Shown here one piece after another: positions 20,961 through 63,774 of a DNA stretch of 64,000 bases (the first letter of the stretch is position 1; every line of letters starts with the position of its first letter). The stretch comes from Aphelocoma coerulescens. Lineage: Eukaryota > Chordata > Aves > Passeriformes > Corvidae. The DNA is taken from NCBI RefSeq assembly GCF_041296385.1, contig NW_027183516.1:186001-250000 (forward strand). The letters are read 5' to 3'. Made by a program: the position numbers and the translations under genes. The notes below the pieces were generated by a model, which had not been told where the DNA came from, did not search any database, and saw only the letters and a list, made by a program, of their open reading frames with translations.

Positions 20961-22080
20961 ATTTATTTTCCCTCAAAATTGGTTTTTTCCCCTCAAAATG
21001 AGTTTTTCCTCTCCCTCAAGTTTTTTTCCCCTCAAAATTAGGGGTTTTCCCCTCAAAATGAGGAAACTTTTTCCTCAAAATAAGGGTTTTTTCCCCCACA
21101 GAATTCATTTTTTTCCCCTCAAAATGAGTTTTTTACCTCAAAATGAAGGATTTTTCCCCAAAATGAGGGGTTTCCTCTCAAAATTAGGTTTTTTCCTCTC
21201 AAAAAAAGTGGCTTTCCCCTCAAAATCAGGATTTCCCCCATTAAAATTCACAGGTTTTCCCTCAAAATGATTTTTTCCCTTCAAAACGATTGTTTCCCCT
21301 CAATATGAAGTGTTTTCCCTCAAAATTAGAGGTTTTTCCCTTAAAATGAGGGGTTTCCCCCTCAAAATCAAGACATTTCCCCTCAAAATGTGAATTTTCC
21401 CTTAAAATGAGGGATGTTTCCCCCTCAAAATACAGATTTTCCCCTCAAAATGAGGGAATTTTCCCTTCACAATGAGCTTTTTCCACTCAAAATTACATTT
21501 TTCCCCTCAAAGTGAGGGAGTTTTCCCCTCCAAGTGAGGCTTTTCCTCTCAAAATGAGGGATGTTTCCCCTTCAAAATACAGATTTTTCCCCTCAAAATG
21601 AGGGACTTTTCCTTTCAAAATGAGGTTTTCCATCAAAATTACTTTATACCCCTCAAAATTACATTTTTCCCCTCAAAGTGAGGGAGTTTTCCCCTCCAAC
21701 TGAGGCTTTTCCCCTCAAAATGAGGGTGTTTCCCCTCAAAATGAGGGGTTTTTCCATTAAAATGAGGGGTATTTTCCATAAAATGAAGGCTTTTCCCTTC
21801 AAAATGAGGGATGTTTCCCTTCAAAATGCAGATTTTTCCCCTCAAAATGAGGGAATTTTCCCTTCACAATGAGCTTTTTCCATCAAAATTACCTTTTTGC
21901 CCTCAAAGTGAGGGAGTTTTCCCCTCCAAGTCAGGCTTTTCCTCTCAAAATGAGGGTGTTTCCCCTCAAAATGAGGTTTTTTTCCATTAAAATGAGGGGT
22001 TTTCCCTAAAATGAAGGGTTTTCCCTTCAAAATCAAGGTTTTCCCCTCAAAACCATTTATTTTTCCCTTCCAACCACCTT
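20960..22080. repeat. Hairpin minisatellite downstream of PA2G4, block 1
   Basis: Irregular array of about 20-25 bp units based on TTTTCCCCTCAAAATGAGGG. The core CCCTCA-AAA-TGAGGG is a 6-bp inverted repeat with a 3-nt loop, so many units can fold into a hairpin. Variants carry AATTA or AATCA in place of AATGA, which breaks the stem. Confidence 0.85.
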
Positions 22081-22682
22081 TTTTCCCCTCAGAACCAAAC
22101 ATTTTCCCCTCAAAACAAATCCCATTTCCAACACCAAACCTGCCCGGATCCACCCAACAATCCCAAATCGGAAAAGAAGCCGAGACCAGAGAAAGACCAG
22201 GAAAAAAAAAAAAAAACCAACGGGAATAAAATCCAATATGGTCACGGTTTATTCTCTTTTTATTGACTTTGGTAACATTTGCACGTGCGGAGTCGGTTTT
22301 TGTTGGATTTTTTGGGCTGGAAAACTCGGATCTCGACGAGGAAGCGCCGCGGCCTGCGGAGAACGGCCGGGAACGTTGGGTAAGGCGGGAATGGGGAATT
22401 CCCAAAAAATTGGGGAGAGGGTGGTGAGGGGAAAAAAAAAAACAAAACCCAGGGGTATCAGCAAAGGAAAAAAAAAAAAAACCAAACCTCAACATTCAAG
22501 TCCCGGCTTTTTTTTTTTTTTTTTTTGTTGGTTTTGTGTGGTTTTTTTGTAAAAAAGCGACTAGAAAAGAGCGATACCCCTGGGTTTGGGCCTTGATCCC
22601 GGATGCCACGGCTCCGGCAGCGCTTCCCTCACCTCTCCCCTCCCCCCCGCAGGAATTCTGCTGGGTTTTCCCTCCAAATGAA
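22010..22682. repeat. Tandem segmental duplication, copy 1
   Basis: About 670 bp nearly identical to 23222-23889 (a few substitutions, one 1-bp deletion, poly-A/T length changes), shifted by about 1.21 kb. It includes two minus-strand AATAAA signals at 22248-22253 and 22259-22264. Confidence 0.9.
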
Positions 22683-23230
22683 GACTTTTCCCCTCCAAAG
22701 GAGAGGTTTTTCCCTTCAAATGAGGGAATTTTCCCCTCAAAATGCAGACTTTTCCCCTCAAAATGAGGGAATTTTCCCCTTAAAATGAGGGATGTTTCCC
22801 CCTCAAAATACAGATTTTTCCCCTCAGAATGAGGGGTTTTTCCCCAAAATGAAGGCTTTTCCCTCAAAATTAGTTTTTTTTCCTCTCAAAATGAGTGGGT
22901 TTCCCCTCAAAATCAGGATTTTTTCCCCATTAAAATTCACAGGTTTTTCCTCCAAATGATTTTTTCCCTTCAAAACGATAGTTTCCCCTCAAAATGAGAG
23001 ATTTTTCCCTTAAAATGAGGGCGGTTTCTCCCTCAAAATCAGGATTTTTTCCCCTCAAAATGAGGGAATTTTCCCTTCAAAATGAGCTTTTTCCATCAAA
23101 ATTACCTTTTTCCCCTCAAAATGAGGGAGTTTTCCCCTCCCAGTGAAGCTTTTCCTCTCAAAATGAGGGTGTTTCCCCTCAAAATGAGAGGGTTTTTTCC
23201 ATTAAAATGAGGGGTTTTCCCCAAAATGAA
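22675..23230. repeat. Hairpin minisatellite downstream of PA2G4, block 2
   Basis: Same CCCTCAAAATGAGGG units as the block at 20960-22080, lying between the two copies of the duplicated 3'-UTR segment. Confidence 0.85.
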
Positions 23231-23889
23231 GGGTTTCCCTTCAAAATCAAGGTTTTCCCCTCAAAACCATTTATTTTTCCCTTCCAACCACCTTTTTTCC
23301 CCTCAGAACCAAACATTTTCCCCTCAAAACAATCCCATTTCCAACACCAAACCTGCCCGGATCCACCCAACAATCCCCAATCGGAAAAGAAGCCGAGACC
23401 AGAGAAAGACCAGGAAAAAAAAAAAAAAAACAACGGGAATAAAATCCAATATGGTCACGGTTTATTCTCTTTTTATTGACTTTGGTAACATTTGCACGTG
23501 TGGAGTCGGTTTTTGTTGGATTTTTTGGGCTGGAAAACTCGGATCTCGACGAGGAAGCGCCGCGGCCTGCGGAGAACGGCCGGGAACGTTGGGTAAGGCG
23601 GGAATGGGGAATTCCCAAAAAATTGGGGAGAGGGTGGTGAGGGGAAAAAAAAAAACAAAACCCAGGGGTATCAGCAAAGGAAAAAAAAAAAAAACCAAAC
23701 CTCAACATTCAAGTCCCGGCTTTTTTTTTTTTTTTGTTGGTTTTGTGTGGTTTTTTTGTAAAAAAGCGACTAGAAAAGAGCGATACCCCTGGGTTTGGGC
23801 CTTGATCCCGGATGCCACGGCTCCGGCAGCGCTTCCCTCACCTCTCCCCTCCCCCCCGCAGGAATTCTGCTGGGTTTTCCCTCCAAATT
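23222..23889. repeat. Tandem segmental duplication, copy 2
   Basis: Second copy of the block at 22010-22682. At its right edge the homology stops within TCCCTCCAAAT, after which it runs into sequence continuous with the PA2G4 3' UTR. The left copy runs into hairpin repeats there instead. Confidence 0.9.
23461..23477 (-). promoter_or_regulatory. Candidate distal PA2G4 polyadenylation signals
   Basis: Two AATAAA hexamers on the minus strand (23461-23466 and 23472-23477) about 1.49 kb after the PA2G4 stop. They would give a 3' UTR of about 1.5 kb. The same pair recurs in the duplicated copy near 22250. Confidence 0.45.
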
Positions 23890-24646
23890 ATCCAAAGAAT
23901 CCAGAGGAGGAAAAAGTGGAAAAACAAACAAACAAACAAAAAAAAATCCTCCTCTGGCTGGAGGGAAAGGTGGAATGTGCTCCCGGGGATGTTGGGGAGG
24001 ATAAAAAGCACCCAAGCCCCTTCCTCCCTCCCTCCCCCCCACGCCGGGATTTTGGGAATTCAGCTCCGCAAGGCCGGAATTTCGGCGGCTTCCCGAGGGT
24101 TTTGGATCATTTTAAAAACGAAGTTTTGTGTTAAAAAAGAGCGATTTTTTGTTTGTTTGTTTGTTGTGTTGTTTTTTTTTTTTTTTTTTTTTTGTTAAAT
24201 CCCTTAAATCGAGGCAGAAAAGGCTCCCGAGAGTGGGAGCAGGAGGGGGGAGAGGGGGAAGCTAAAATTTGATGGTTTGGGGTTTTTTTTTTTTTATTTC
24301 CCCCACCCCCCCCCTTCCCCCCCAGTTCTAAAAGCACAATCCCAGAGGGAAAAGACAAAAAGAATTCCGGTGCCGTGTCCCGGATTGCTCGCACAGGGCA
24401 CTTTTTTTGGGTGGAATCACCTGGTTTTTTGGGGTTTTTTTTTTTGTGGTTTTTGTGTAAAATTTCCAAAGGGAAAAATTAAAAAATAAAAAAAGGGAGA
24501 GGGAAGAGGAGGAGGAGGAGGAGGAGGAGGAGGAAGGAATCGGCGGCTCCCTCCTCTCCCTCTCCCCTGGATTGGGATGGATTCGCTTCTCCAAACGTAG
24601 GAAATAGAAAAAGTTAAGGATTTAAAAGCGACTTTCACTCCTAATT

Positions 24647-24652
24647 TTTATT
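24647..24652 (-). promoter_or_regulatory. Candidate proximal PA2G4 polyadenylation signal
   Basis: AATAAA on the minus strand 312 nt after the stop codon, the first hexamer downstream. The stretch 23890-24963 otherwise holds homopolymers, a GGA microsatellite (24505-24535) and a GTTT microsatellite near 24150. Confidence 0.5.
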
Positions 24653-24963
24653 AGTTTGGGGGGGGGGGGGGGTTCCTTTTGTGGGTTTTTTTTGCTGCTC
24701 TTTCGGGGAGTTTTGTTAATTCTTTTTGATTTCAAAGTCGTCTGAAGCGGCCGAGAGATTCCTCCTCCCCTCCTTGGCAGAGTCAACGGGAGCTGCTCGG
24801 ATTCCCTGGGAATTCCAGACTGCCTGGACCAACAACGGTGCCAGATGCTTTTGTTTTGATTTTTTGTGAGGGGGGCTTCTTTTTTTGGGGGGTTTATTTT
24901 GGGGGGGGGGGGGAGAGGGGAAAAAAAAAAAAAAAGGGGGCGATTTGAGAGTTTTAAAGGCTC

Positions 24964-57099
<32,136 letters not shown>

Positions 57100-57420
57100 G
57101 GTGGGAGCCCCGCCGAGCCCCCCGGAGCCCCCCCGGGCCTGGTCGAGCCCCCCCCGCCCGGCGCTGAGGAGCCCCCGGGACCGCGAGCCGGAGGCGCGAG
57201 CAGGGCAGAGCGCGGGCTCCGCGCGGGGCACGCTGGGAACACGAGTCCTCCCCGCCCCCCTGGACTACAACTCCCGGCGGTCCCCGCGCGCAGTGCCCCG
57301 GAAGGGTGCGTGCGGCCCCCCCATGGTGTACCCCGTGGACTACAACTCCCAGTGCGCAGCGCGGCCCTCGCGAGAGGAGGTAAGGTGCGAGAACGGAAGT
57401 GGCCGCGGAGGGTGATGGGG
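57100..57420 (-). promoter_or_regulatory. PA2G4 promoter with two ZNF143-like motifs
   Basis: CpG-rich DNA immediately upstream of the PA2G4 start. ACTACAACTCCC occurs at 57264-57275 and again at 57339-57350, 75 bp apart and in the same orientation; the second continues AGTGCGC, close to the full ZNF143/Staf element. A CCGGAAG ETS-like site lies near 57298. No TATA box was seen. The transcription start is not fixed by sequence. Confidence 0.65.
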
Positions 57421-57944
57421 GATGTAGGCGGAAGGAGGGAACGGGAGAGGAAGGGGCGGGTGCGGCGTTTCGGCACGGGGACGGCACCGGGACGGCACCG
57501 GGACGGCGCCGGGAGCGGTCATTCCCTCCCTCCTTCGCCTCTCGGGGTCCCCGCGGCACGGTCCTGGATCCGACCCTGCAGCACCGGTCCCACGCAGCAC
57601 CCCCAGACCCGCGGCTCCCGTCCCACTCCGCCCCCGACCCTCCGGTCCGCTCCGCCAGCACCGGCACCGCGGCCACGCCGGCACCGGTCACTGCTGGACC
57701 GTGGCACCGGGCCCGCTCAGCGGCCTCAGTCCCATGGTGCCAGCCCCGCCGCACCCCCCGGTGCTCCCCCCGACCCCCGCTCAAGCCCCTCCGACCCCCC
57801 CCCGGCACCGCGAGCACACCGGGACCGGTCACTGCCCCGGGGCTGTCGCTGTCCCCGGACCATGGTCCCGGTCCCCGGTCCGGTGTCCCCCCCCCCGGTC
57901 CAGCCCCTCTCTGACCCCCCCCCCCAAAGCCGCAGCACCGACGC
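57421..57944. other. PA2G4-ERBB3 intergenic stretch
   Basis: GC- and CpG-rich sequence between the PA2G4 promoter and the ERBB3 polyadenylation signal, with many short GGCACCGGGACGGCACCGGG-like repeats near 57480. No gene was recognised. Confidence 0.5.
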
Positions 57945-57959
57945 TTTTACTCAAATTCC

Positions 57960-57965
57960 TTTATT
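57960..57965 (-). promoter_or_regulatory. ERBB3 polyadenylation signal (AATAAA)
   Basis: AATAAA on the minus strand 626 nt after the ERBB3 stop, giving a 3' UTR of about 0.63 kb. Confidence 0.75.
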
Positions 57966-58590
57966 TTCACTCATCCCGCGCGACCCCCGGGGCCGGGGGC
58001 GATCCCTGAGCGGGGGGTGTGTCCCCCCCCCCCCCAACCCGGGCAGCCCCCGAAAAACCGGGGGGAAACACCCCAAAAAGGGATCCCGGGGGGGGGGCGA
58101 ACTGGGGAGGGGGGGGGGGGTCCACCCCCAAACCTTCACTCCGGTGCCAGCGGGGAGTGGGGAAACCTGAAAATGAGTCTGGGGTCCTTCAGAAATCCCG
58201 TCTGACCTCGTCTGTGGACCCCCGCCCCCCCCAGCGACCCCCGGCCCCTCCAGGGACCCCCCCTCAGGGATTTGGGGGAGCACCTTCAGTGAGGGTGGGG
58301 GGAGAGGGAGGAAAGAAACGATGGGAGGGGGATGCAGGGGGGGGGGGTGTCTCCGCTGCCCCCTCCCCACCTCGGCGTGCTCTCAGCCCCCCCCCCCCAC
58401 CCCCATACCCAAAACAACAAAAAGGGGGCGGGGGGAGGGGAGGGGAGAGGCCACAGCCGCCCCCGGAGGGGCTGAGACCCCCGGAGGGGCTGAGACCCCC
58501 GACCCTCCGCCCGATGGGAGGGGGGATCCTTCATATCCAATGTGAAATGAGGGGAGGAGGGGGGGTGGTCCCGGGGTGGGGAGGGGTCCC

Positions 58591-61500
58591 CTACGTCCGC
58601 TGGGCATCGGCCTTGGCGAAGAGGCGACTGTGCCAATAATCGGGGTTGTCGAAGGCGCAGTCCGAGGCTTCCAAACTCCGCAGGGGCTTCATGGGGGGCC
58701 CGCGGCAACCGGGGCAGCGCGGGGCGACCACGGCGTCCATCTCCTCGTAGCCTTGCTCTTCATCCTCCTCCTCCTCCTCCTCCTCTTCTTCTTCCTCCTC
58801 CGGGGAGGTGGCGGAGGTGTCCCCCGGTCTCATATCGGTGTAGCCGTCGTGCCGGGGGAGGGGGGGTCCCGGGAGGCCCCCGCCGGGGTCGCTGCCCAGC
58901 GAGCGGCTGAGCCGCGGTTGTTTGTTCATGTACTCGTAGTCCTCTTCTTCATCCTCCTCATCCTCGTCGCGCTGCGGTGCCCCCCGGCCTAAGGGGGCTC
59001 CCGGGGGTCCCCCCGCCTCTGAGCCCACCTCCATGTATTCGTAGCCCAACTCTTCCAGCGAGGCCGGCCGCGGTTGGGGGGCTCCCGGGGCACCCCCCGG
59101 CCGTCGGTTCATGTACTCGTACTCCTCCTCCTCCTCTTCCTCCCGCGGCCCCGGCAGCGAGACCCCCGCGGGGTCTGAATCTGGGGGGCGGAGGGGGGGG
59201 GGGGTCAGACACCGGACAGGGATTCCCCTCCCCCCCCCCCCCCCCGAGCCCTCCTGGGGTCCCCCTGGCTGCCCGCAGGACCCTCGGTTTGGGGGGGGGG
59301 GGTCTTACCTGGGTTCATCCCAGGTCAAAAACCTAAAAGAGCATCCCCTAAATGGTGACCCCCTCCTTGGACCCCAGACCCTAAAGAGCATCCCCTAAAT
59401 GACCCCACCCCCAGCCCGGACCCCAGACCCTAAAAGAGCATCCCCTAAATGGTGACCCCCCCTTGGACCCCAGACCCTAAAGAGCATCCCCAAAATGACC
59501 CCACCCCCAGCCTGGACCCCAGACCCTAAAAGAGCATCCCCTAAATGGTGACCCCCCCTCTTGGACCCCAGACCCTAAAAGAGCATCCCCTAAATGGCCC
59601 CACCCCCAGCCCGGACCCCAGACCCTAAAAGAGCATCCCCTAAATGATCCCCCCCCCTTGGACCCCAGACCCTAAAAGAGCATCCCCTAAATGGTGACCC
59701 CCCCTTGGACCCCAGACCCTAAAGAGCATCCCCAAAATGACCCCACCCCCAGCCTGGACCCCAGACCCTAAAAGAGCATCCCCTAAATGGTGACCCCCCC
59801 ACTTGGACCCCAGACCCTAAAAGAGCATCCCCTAAATGGTGACCCCCCCTTGGACCCCAGACCCTAAAGAGCATCCCCAAAATGACCCCACCCCCAGCCT
59901 GGACCCCAGACCCTAAAAGAGCATCCCCTAAATGGCCCCACCCCCAGCCCGGACCCCAGACCCTAAAGAGCATCCCCTAAATGGTGACCCCCCCTCTTGG
60001 ACCCCAGACCCTAAAAGAGCATCCCCTAAATGGTGACCCCCCCCTTGGACCCCAGACCCTAAAAGAGCATCCCCTAAATGGCCCCACCCCCAGCCCGGAC
60101 CCCAGACCCTAAAGAGCATCCCCTAAATGGTGACCCCCTCTTGGACCCCAGACCCTAAAAGAGCATCCCCTAAATGGTGACCCCCCCCTTGGACCCCAGA
60201 CCCTAAAGAGCATCCCCTAAATGGCCCCACCCCCAGCCCGGACCCCAGACCCTAAAGAGCATCCCCTAAATGGTGACCCCCCCCTCTTGGACCCCAGACC
60301 CTAAAAGAGCATCCCCTAAATGACCCCACCCCCAGCCCGGACCCCAAACCCTAAAAGAGCATCCCCTAAATGGTGACCCCCCCAGCCCAGACCCCAGACC
60401 CTGCACGGGGGAGCCCCCAGACCCCAATCCAACGGGACAGAAACCCCCTCCCCAAAACCCCCACGGACACGGGGGAGCCCCCAGACCCCAATCCAATGGC
60501 ACAGAACCCCCTCCCCAAAACCCCCTCCCCAAAACCCCCACGGACTGGGGGAGCCCCCAGACCCCAATCCAACGGCACAGAAACCCCCTCCCCAAAACCC
60601 CCACGGACACGGGGGAGCCCCCAGACCCCAATCCAACGGCACAGAAACCCCCTCCCCAAAACCCCCTCCCCAAAACCCCCACGGACTGGGGGAGCCCCCA
60701 GACCCCGAACCAACGGCACAGAAACCCCCTCCCCAAAACCCCCACGGACTGGGGGAGCCCCCAGACCCCAATCCAACGGGACAGGACCCCCTCCCCAAAA
60801 CCCCCACAGACTGGGGGAGCCCCCAGACCCCGATCCAACGGCACAGAAACCCCCTCCCCAAAACCCCCACGGACTGGGGGAGTCCCCAGACCCCAATCCA
60901 ACGGCACAGAACCCCCTCCCCAAAACCCCCACGGACTGGGGGAGTCCCCAGACCCCAATCCAACGGCACAGAACCCCCTCCCCAAAACCCCCTCCCCAAA
61001 ACCCCCACGGACATGGGGAGCCCCCAGACCCCAATCCAACGGCACAGAAACCCCCTCCCCAAAACCCCCTCCCCAAAACCCCCACGGACTGGAGGAGCCC
61101 CCAGACCCCAATCCAACGGCACAGAAACCCCCTCCCCAAAACCCCCACGGACATGGGGGAGCCCCCAGACCCCAATCCAACGGCACAGAAACCCCCTCCC
61201 CAAAACCCCCACGGTCTGGGGGAGCCCCCAGACCCCAATCCAATAGCACAGAAACCCCCTCCCCAAAACCCCCACGGACTGGGGGAGCCCCCAGACCCCA
61301 ATCCAACGGGACAGGAACCCCCTCCCCAAAACCCCCACGGACATGGGGAGCCCCCAGACCCCAATCCAACGGGACAGAACCCCCTCCCCAGAACCCCCTC
61401 CCCAAAACCCCCACGGACACGGGGCAGCCCCCAGACCCCAATCCAACGGCACAGAACCCCCTCCCCAAAACCCCCTCCCCAAAACCCCCACGGACTGGAG

Positions 61501-63749
61501 GAGCCCCCAGACCCCAATCCAACGGCACAGAAACCCCCTCCCCAAAACCCCCTCCCCAAAACCCCCACGGACATGGGGGAGCCCCCAGACCCCAATCCAA
61601 CGGGACAGGACCCCCTCCCCAAAACCCCCACAGACTGGGGGAGCCCCCAGACCTCAATCCAACGGCACAGAACCCCCTCCCCAAAACCCCCACAGACATG
61701 GGGAGCCCCCAGACCCCGATCCAACGGCACAGAACCCCCTCCCCAAAACCCCCACGGACTGGAGGAGCCCCCAGACCCCAATCCAACGGCACAGAAACCC
61801 CCTCCCCAAAACCCCCTCCCCAAAACCCCCACGGACTGGGGGAGCCCCCAGACCCCAATCCAACGGCACAGAACCCCCTCCCCAAAACCCCCTCCCCAAA
61901 ACCCCCACGGACTGGAGGAGCCCCCAGACCCCAATCCAACGGCACAGAAACCCCCTCCCCAAAACCCCCTCCCCAAAACCCCCACGGACTGGGGGAGCCC
62001 CCAGACCCCAATCCAACGGCACAGAAACCCCCTCCCCAAAACCCCCACGGACATGGGGGAGCCCCCAGACCCCAATCCAACGGCACAGAACCCCCTCCCC
62101 AAAACCCCCTCCCCAAAACCCCCTCCCCAAAACCCCCACGGACTGGAGGAGCCCCCAGACCCCAATCCAACGGGACAGAAACCCCCTCCCCAAAACCCCC
62201 ACGGACTGGAGGAGCCCCCAGACCCCAATCCAACGGGACAGAAACCCCCTCCCCAAAACCCCCACGGACTGGGGGAGCCCCCAGACCCCAATCCAACGGC
62301 ACAGGACCCCCCTAAAGCCCCCTCCTCACCGCGGTGGGCGCAGTTGGGGGTGACGTAGCCATTGGGGTCCTCCTCGCTGCCCTCGGAGCTGGGGGGCGGG
62401 GGGGGGAAGCTCTCGCGCTGGGACAGGTACGCGCTGTCCCCCCCCCCGCGAGCGGAGGCTGCGGCAGAGGCTCCCGGCCAGGGACCCCCCCTCGCCCAGC
62501 TCCAGCTCCGAGGCGGTGCCGCGACCCTCGGACGACTCGGACACCGTCCGGCCCAGCGACTCCTGACGGCTCCGCCGCAGCGGCCGCGACCCCCCGGCCT
62601 GGGGACAGCGGGGGTCAGGGGGGGGACCCCAACCCCCCGCCCTGGGATCCCCCACCCTTGGGGACAGCGGGGGTCAGGGGGGACCCCAACAGGACCTCAA
62701 CTCCCCGCCCTGGGATCCCCCGGCCTGGGGACAGCGGGGGTCAGGGGGGGACCCCAACAGGACCCCAACCCCCGCCTTGGGACCCCCCGGCCTGGGGACA
62801 GCGCGGATCGGGGGGGACCCCAACCCCCCGCCCTGGGATCCCCCACCCTTGGAGACAGCGGGGGTCAGGGGGGACCCCAACAGGACCCCAACCCCCCGCC
62901 CTGGGACCCCCCACCCTTGGAGACAGCGGGGGTCAGGGGGGACCCCAACAGGACCCCAACCCCCGCCCTGGGATCCCCACCCTTGGGGACAGTGGGGGTC
63001 AGGGGGCGACCCCAACAGGACCCCAACCCCCGGCCTGGGGACAGCGCGGATCGGGGGAGGACCCCAACAGGACCCCAACCCCCGCCCTGGGATCCCCACC
63101 CTTGGGGACAGTGGGGGTCAGGGGGCGACCCCAACAGGACCCCAACCCCCGCCCTGGGACCCCCCGGCCTGAGGACAGGGGGGGTCAGAGGGGGACCCCA
63201 ACAGGACCCCAACCCCCGCCCTGGGACCCCCCGGCCTGGGGACAGCGGGGATCGGGGGGGACCCCAACCCCCCGCCCTGGGATCCCCCACCCTTGGAGAC
63301 AGCGGGGGTCGGGGGGGACCCCAACAGGACCCCAATGCCCCGCCTTGGGACCCCCCAGCCTGGGGACAGCGGGGGTCAGGGGGGGACCCCAACCCCGCCC
63401 TGTGACCCCCCACCCTTGGCCTGGGGACATCGGGGGTCAAGGGGGGACCCCAACCCCGCTCTGGGACCCCCCGGCCTGGGGACAGCGGGGGTCAAGGGGG
63501 GGACCCCTGAGGACCCCAACCCCCCCGCCCTTGGGGACACGGGGATTAAGGGGGGGACACCTGCGGACCCCAACCTCTCTTCCACCGCCTCCCTCCCCGT
63601 GTCACCCCTTTGTGCCCCCACCCTGGCACCCCACGGTCGCCCCCCCAGCCCCTCCCCCGAGCCCCCCGAAGCGCCCCCGGTACCGTTCGGGTGAAGCCGG
63701 GCTGGTTCATGGGGATGTACCCGGCGGGGGGGCTCAGCAGGCTGGGGCT
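58591..63749 (-). CDS. ERBB3: Receptor tyrosine kinase ERBB3, last three exons
   Basis: C-terminal tail of the neuregulin receptor, whose pseudokinase partners ERBB2 and recruits PI3K. Exons: 63749-63684 (SPSLLSPPAGYIPMNQPG), 62598-62330 and 59180-58591 (TAG stop). The last exon carries five YxxM motifs (YEYM three times, YTDM, YEEM) for the p85 SH2 domains, plus FDNPDYWHSRLF, an NPxY site for Shc-type PTB domains. It ends AKADAQRT, close to human PKANAQRT. Acidic runs, including 12 consecutive Glu, exceed the mammalian tail. The middle exon has a run of ten G near 62438-62447 where nine would keep the frame: upstream reads SLCRSLRSRG, downstream DSAYLSQRESF. All other phases agree. The kinase and extracellular exons lie beyond the right edge. 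Confidence 0.93.
59325..60395. repeat. 46-49 bp minisatellite in last ERBB3 intron
   Basis: About 22 units built on GACCCTAAAAGAGCATCCCC, TAAATGGTGACCCCCCC and TTGGACCCCA. They alternate with versions carrying GACCCCACCCCCAGCC. Confidence 0.92.
60400..62305. repeat. 63-bp minisatellite in last ERBB3 intron
   Basis: About 28 units of 63 bp, with parts GAGCCCCCAGACCCCAATCC, AACGGCACAGAAACCCCC and TCCCCAAAACCCCCACGG. Many copies carry one or two extra 14-bp AAAACCCCCTCCCC blocks. It runs almost to the penultimate exon. Confidence 0.93.
62605..63540. repeat. Minisatellite in penultimate ERBB3 intron
   Basis: About 60-65 bp units: GGGGACAGCGGGGGTCAGGG, GACCCCAACAGGACCCCAAC and CCGCCCTGGGATCCCC. 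The number of AGGACCCCAAC blocks varies per unit. Confidence 0.9.
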
Positions 63750-63774
63750 CTGCGGGGACACGGCGGGGCTGGCA

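Noticed and set aside
22260..23708. Short Phe-rich frames near poly-T runs downstream of PA2G4
   Set aside because: They are homopolymer translations and duplicated with the segment; the region fits a 3' UTR better than a gene.
24150..24210. Retrotransposon poly-A tail
   Set aside because: Only GTTT and poly-T simple repeats are present; no adjacent LINE or SINE body was recognised.
60266..62302. Gly/Leu/Trp-rich 678-codon frame left of ERBB3 exons
   Set aside because: The 63-bp unit is a multiple of three, so any stop-free unit stays open indefinitely. It lies within the ERBB3 intron.
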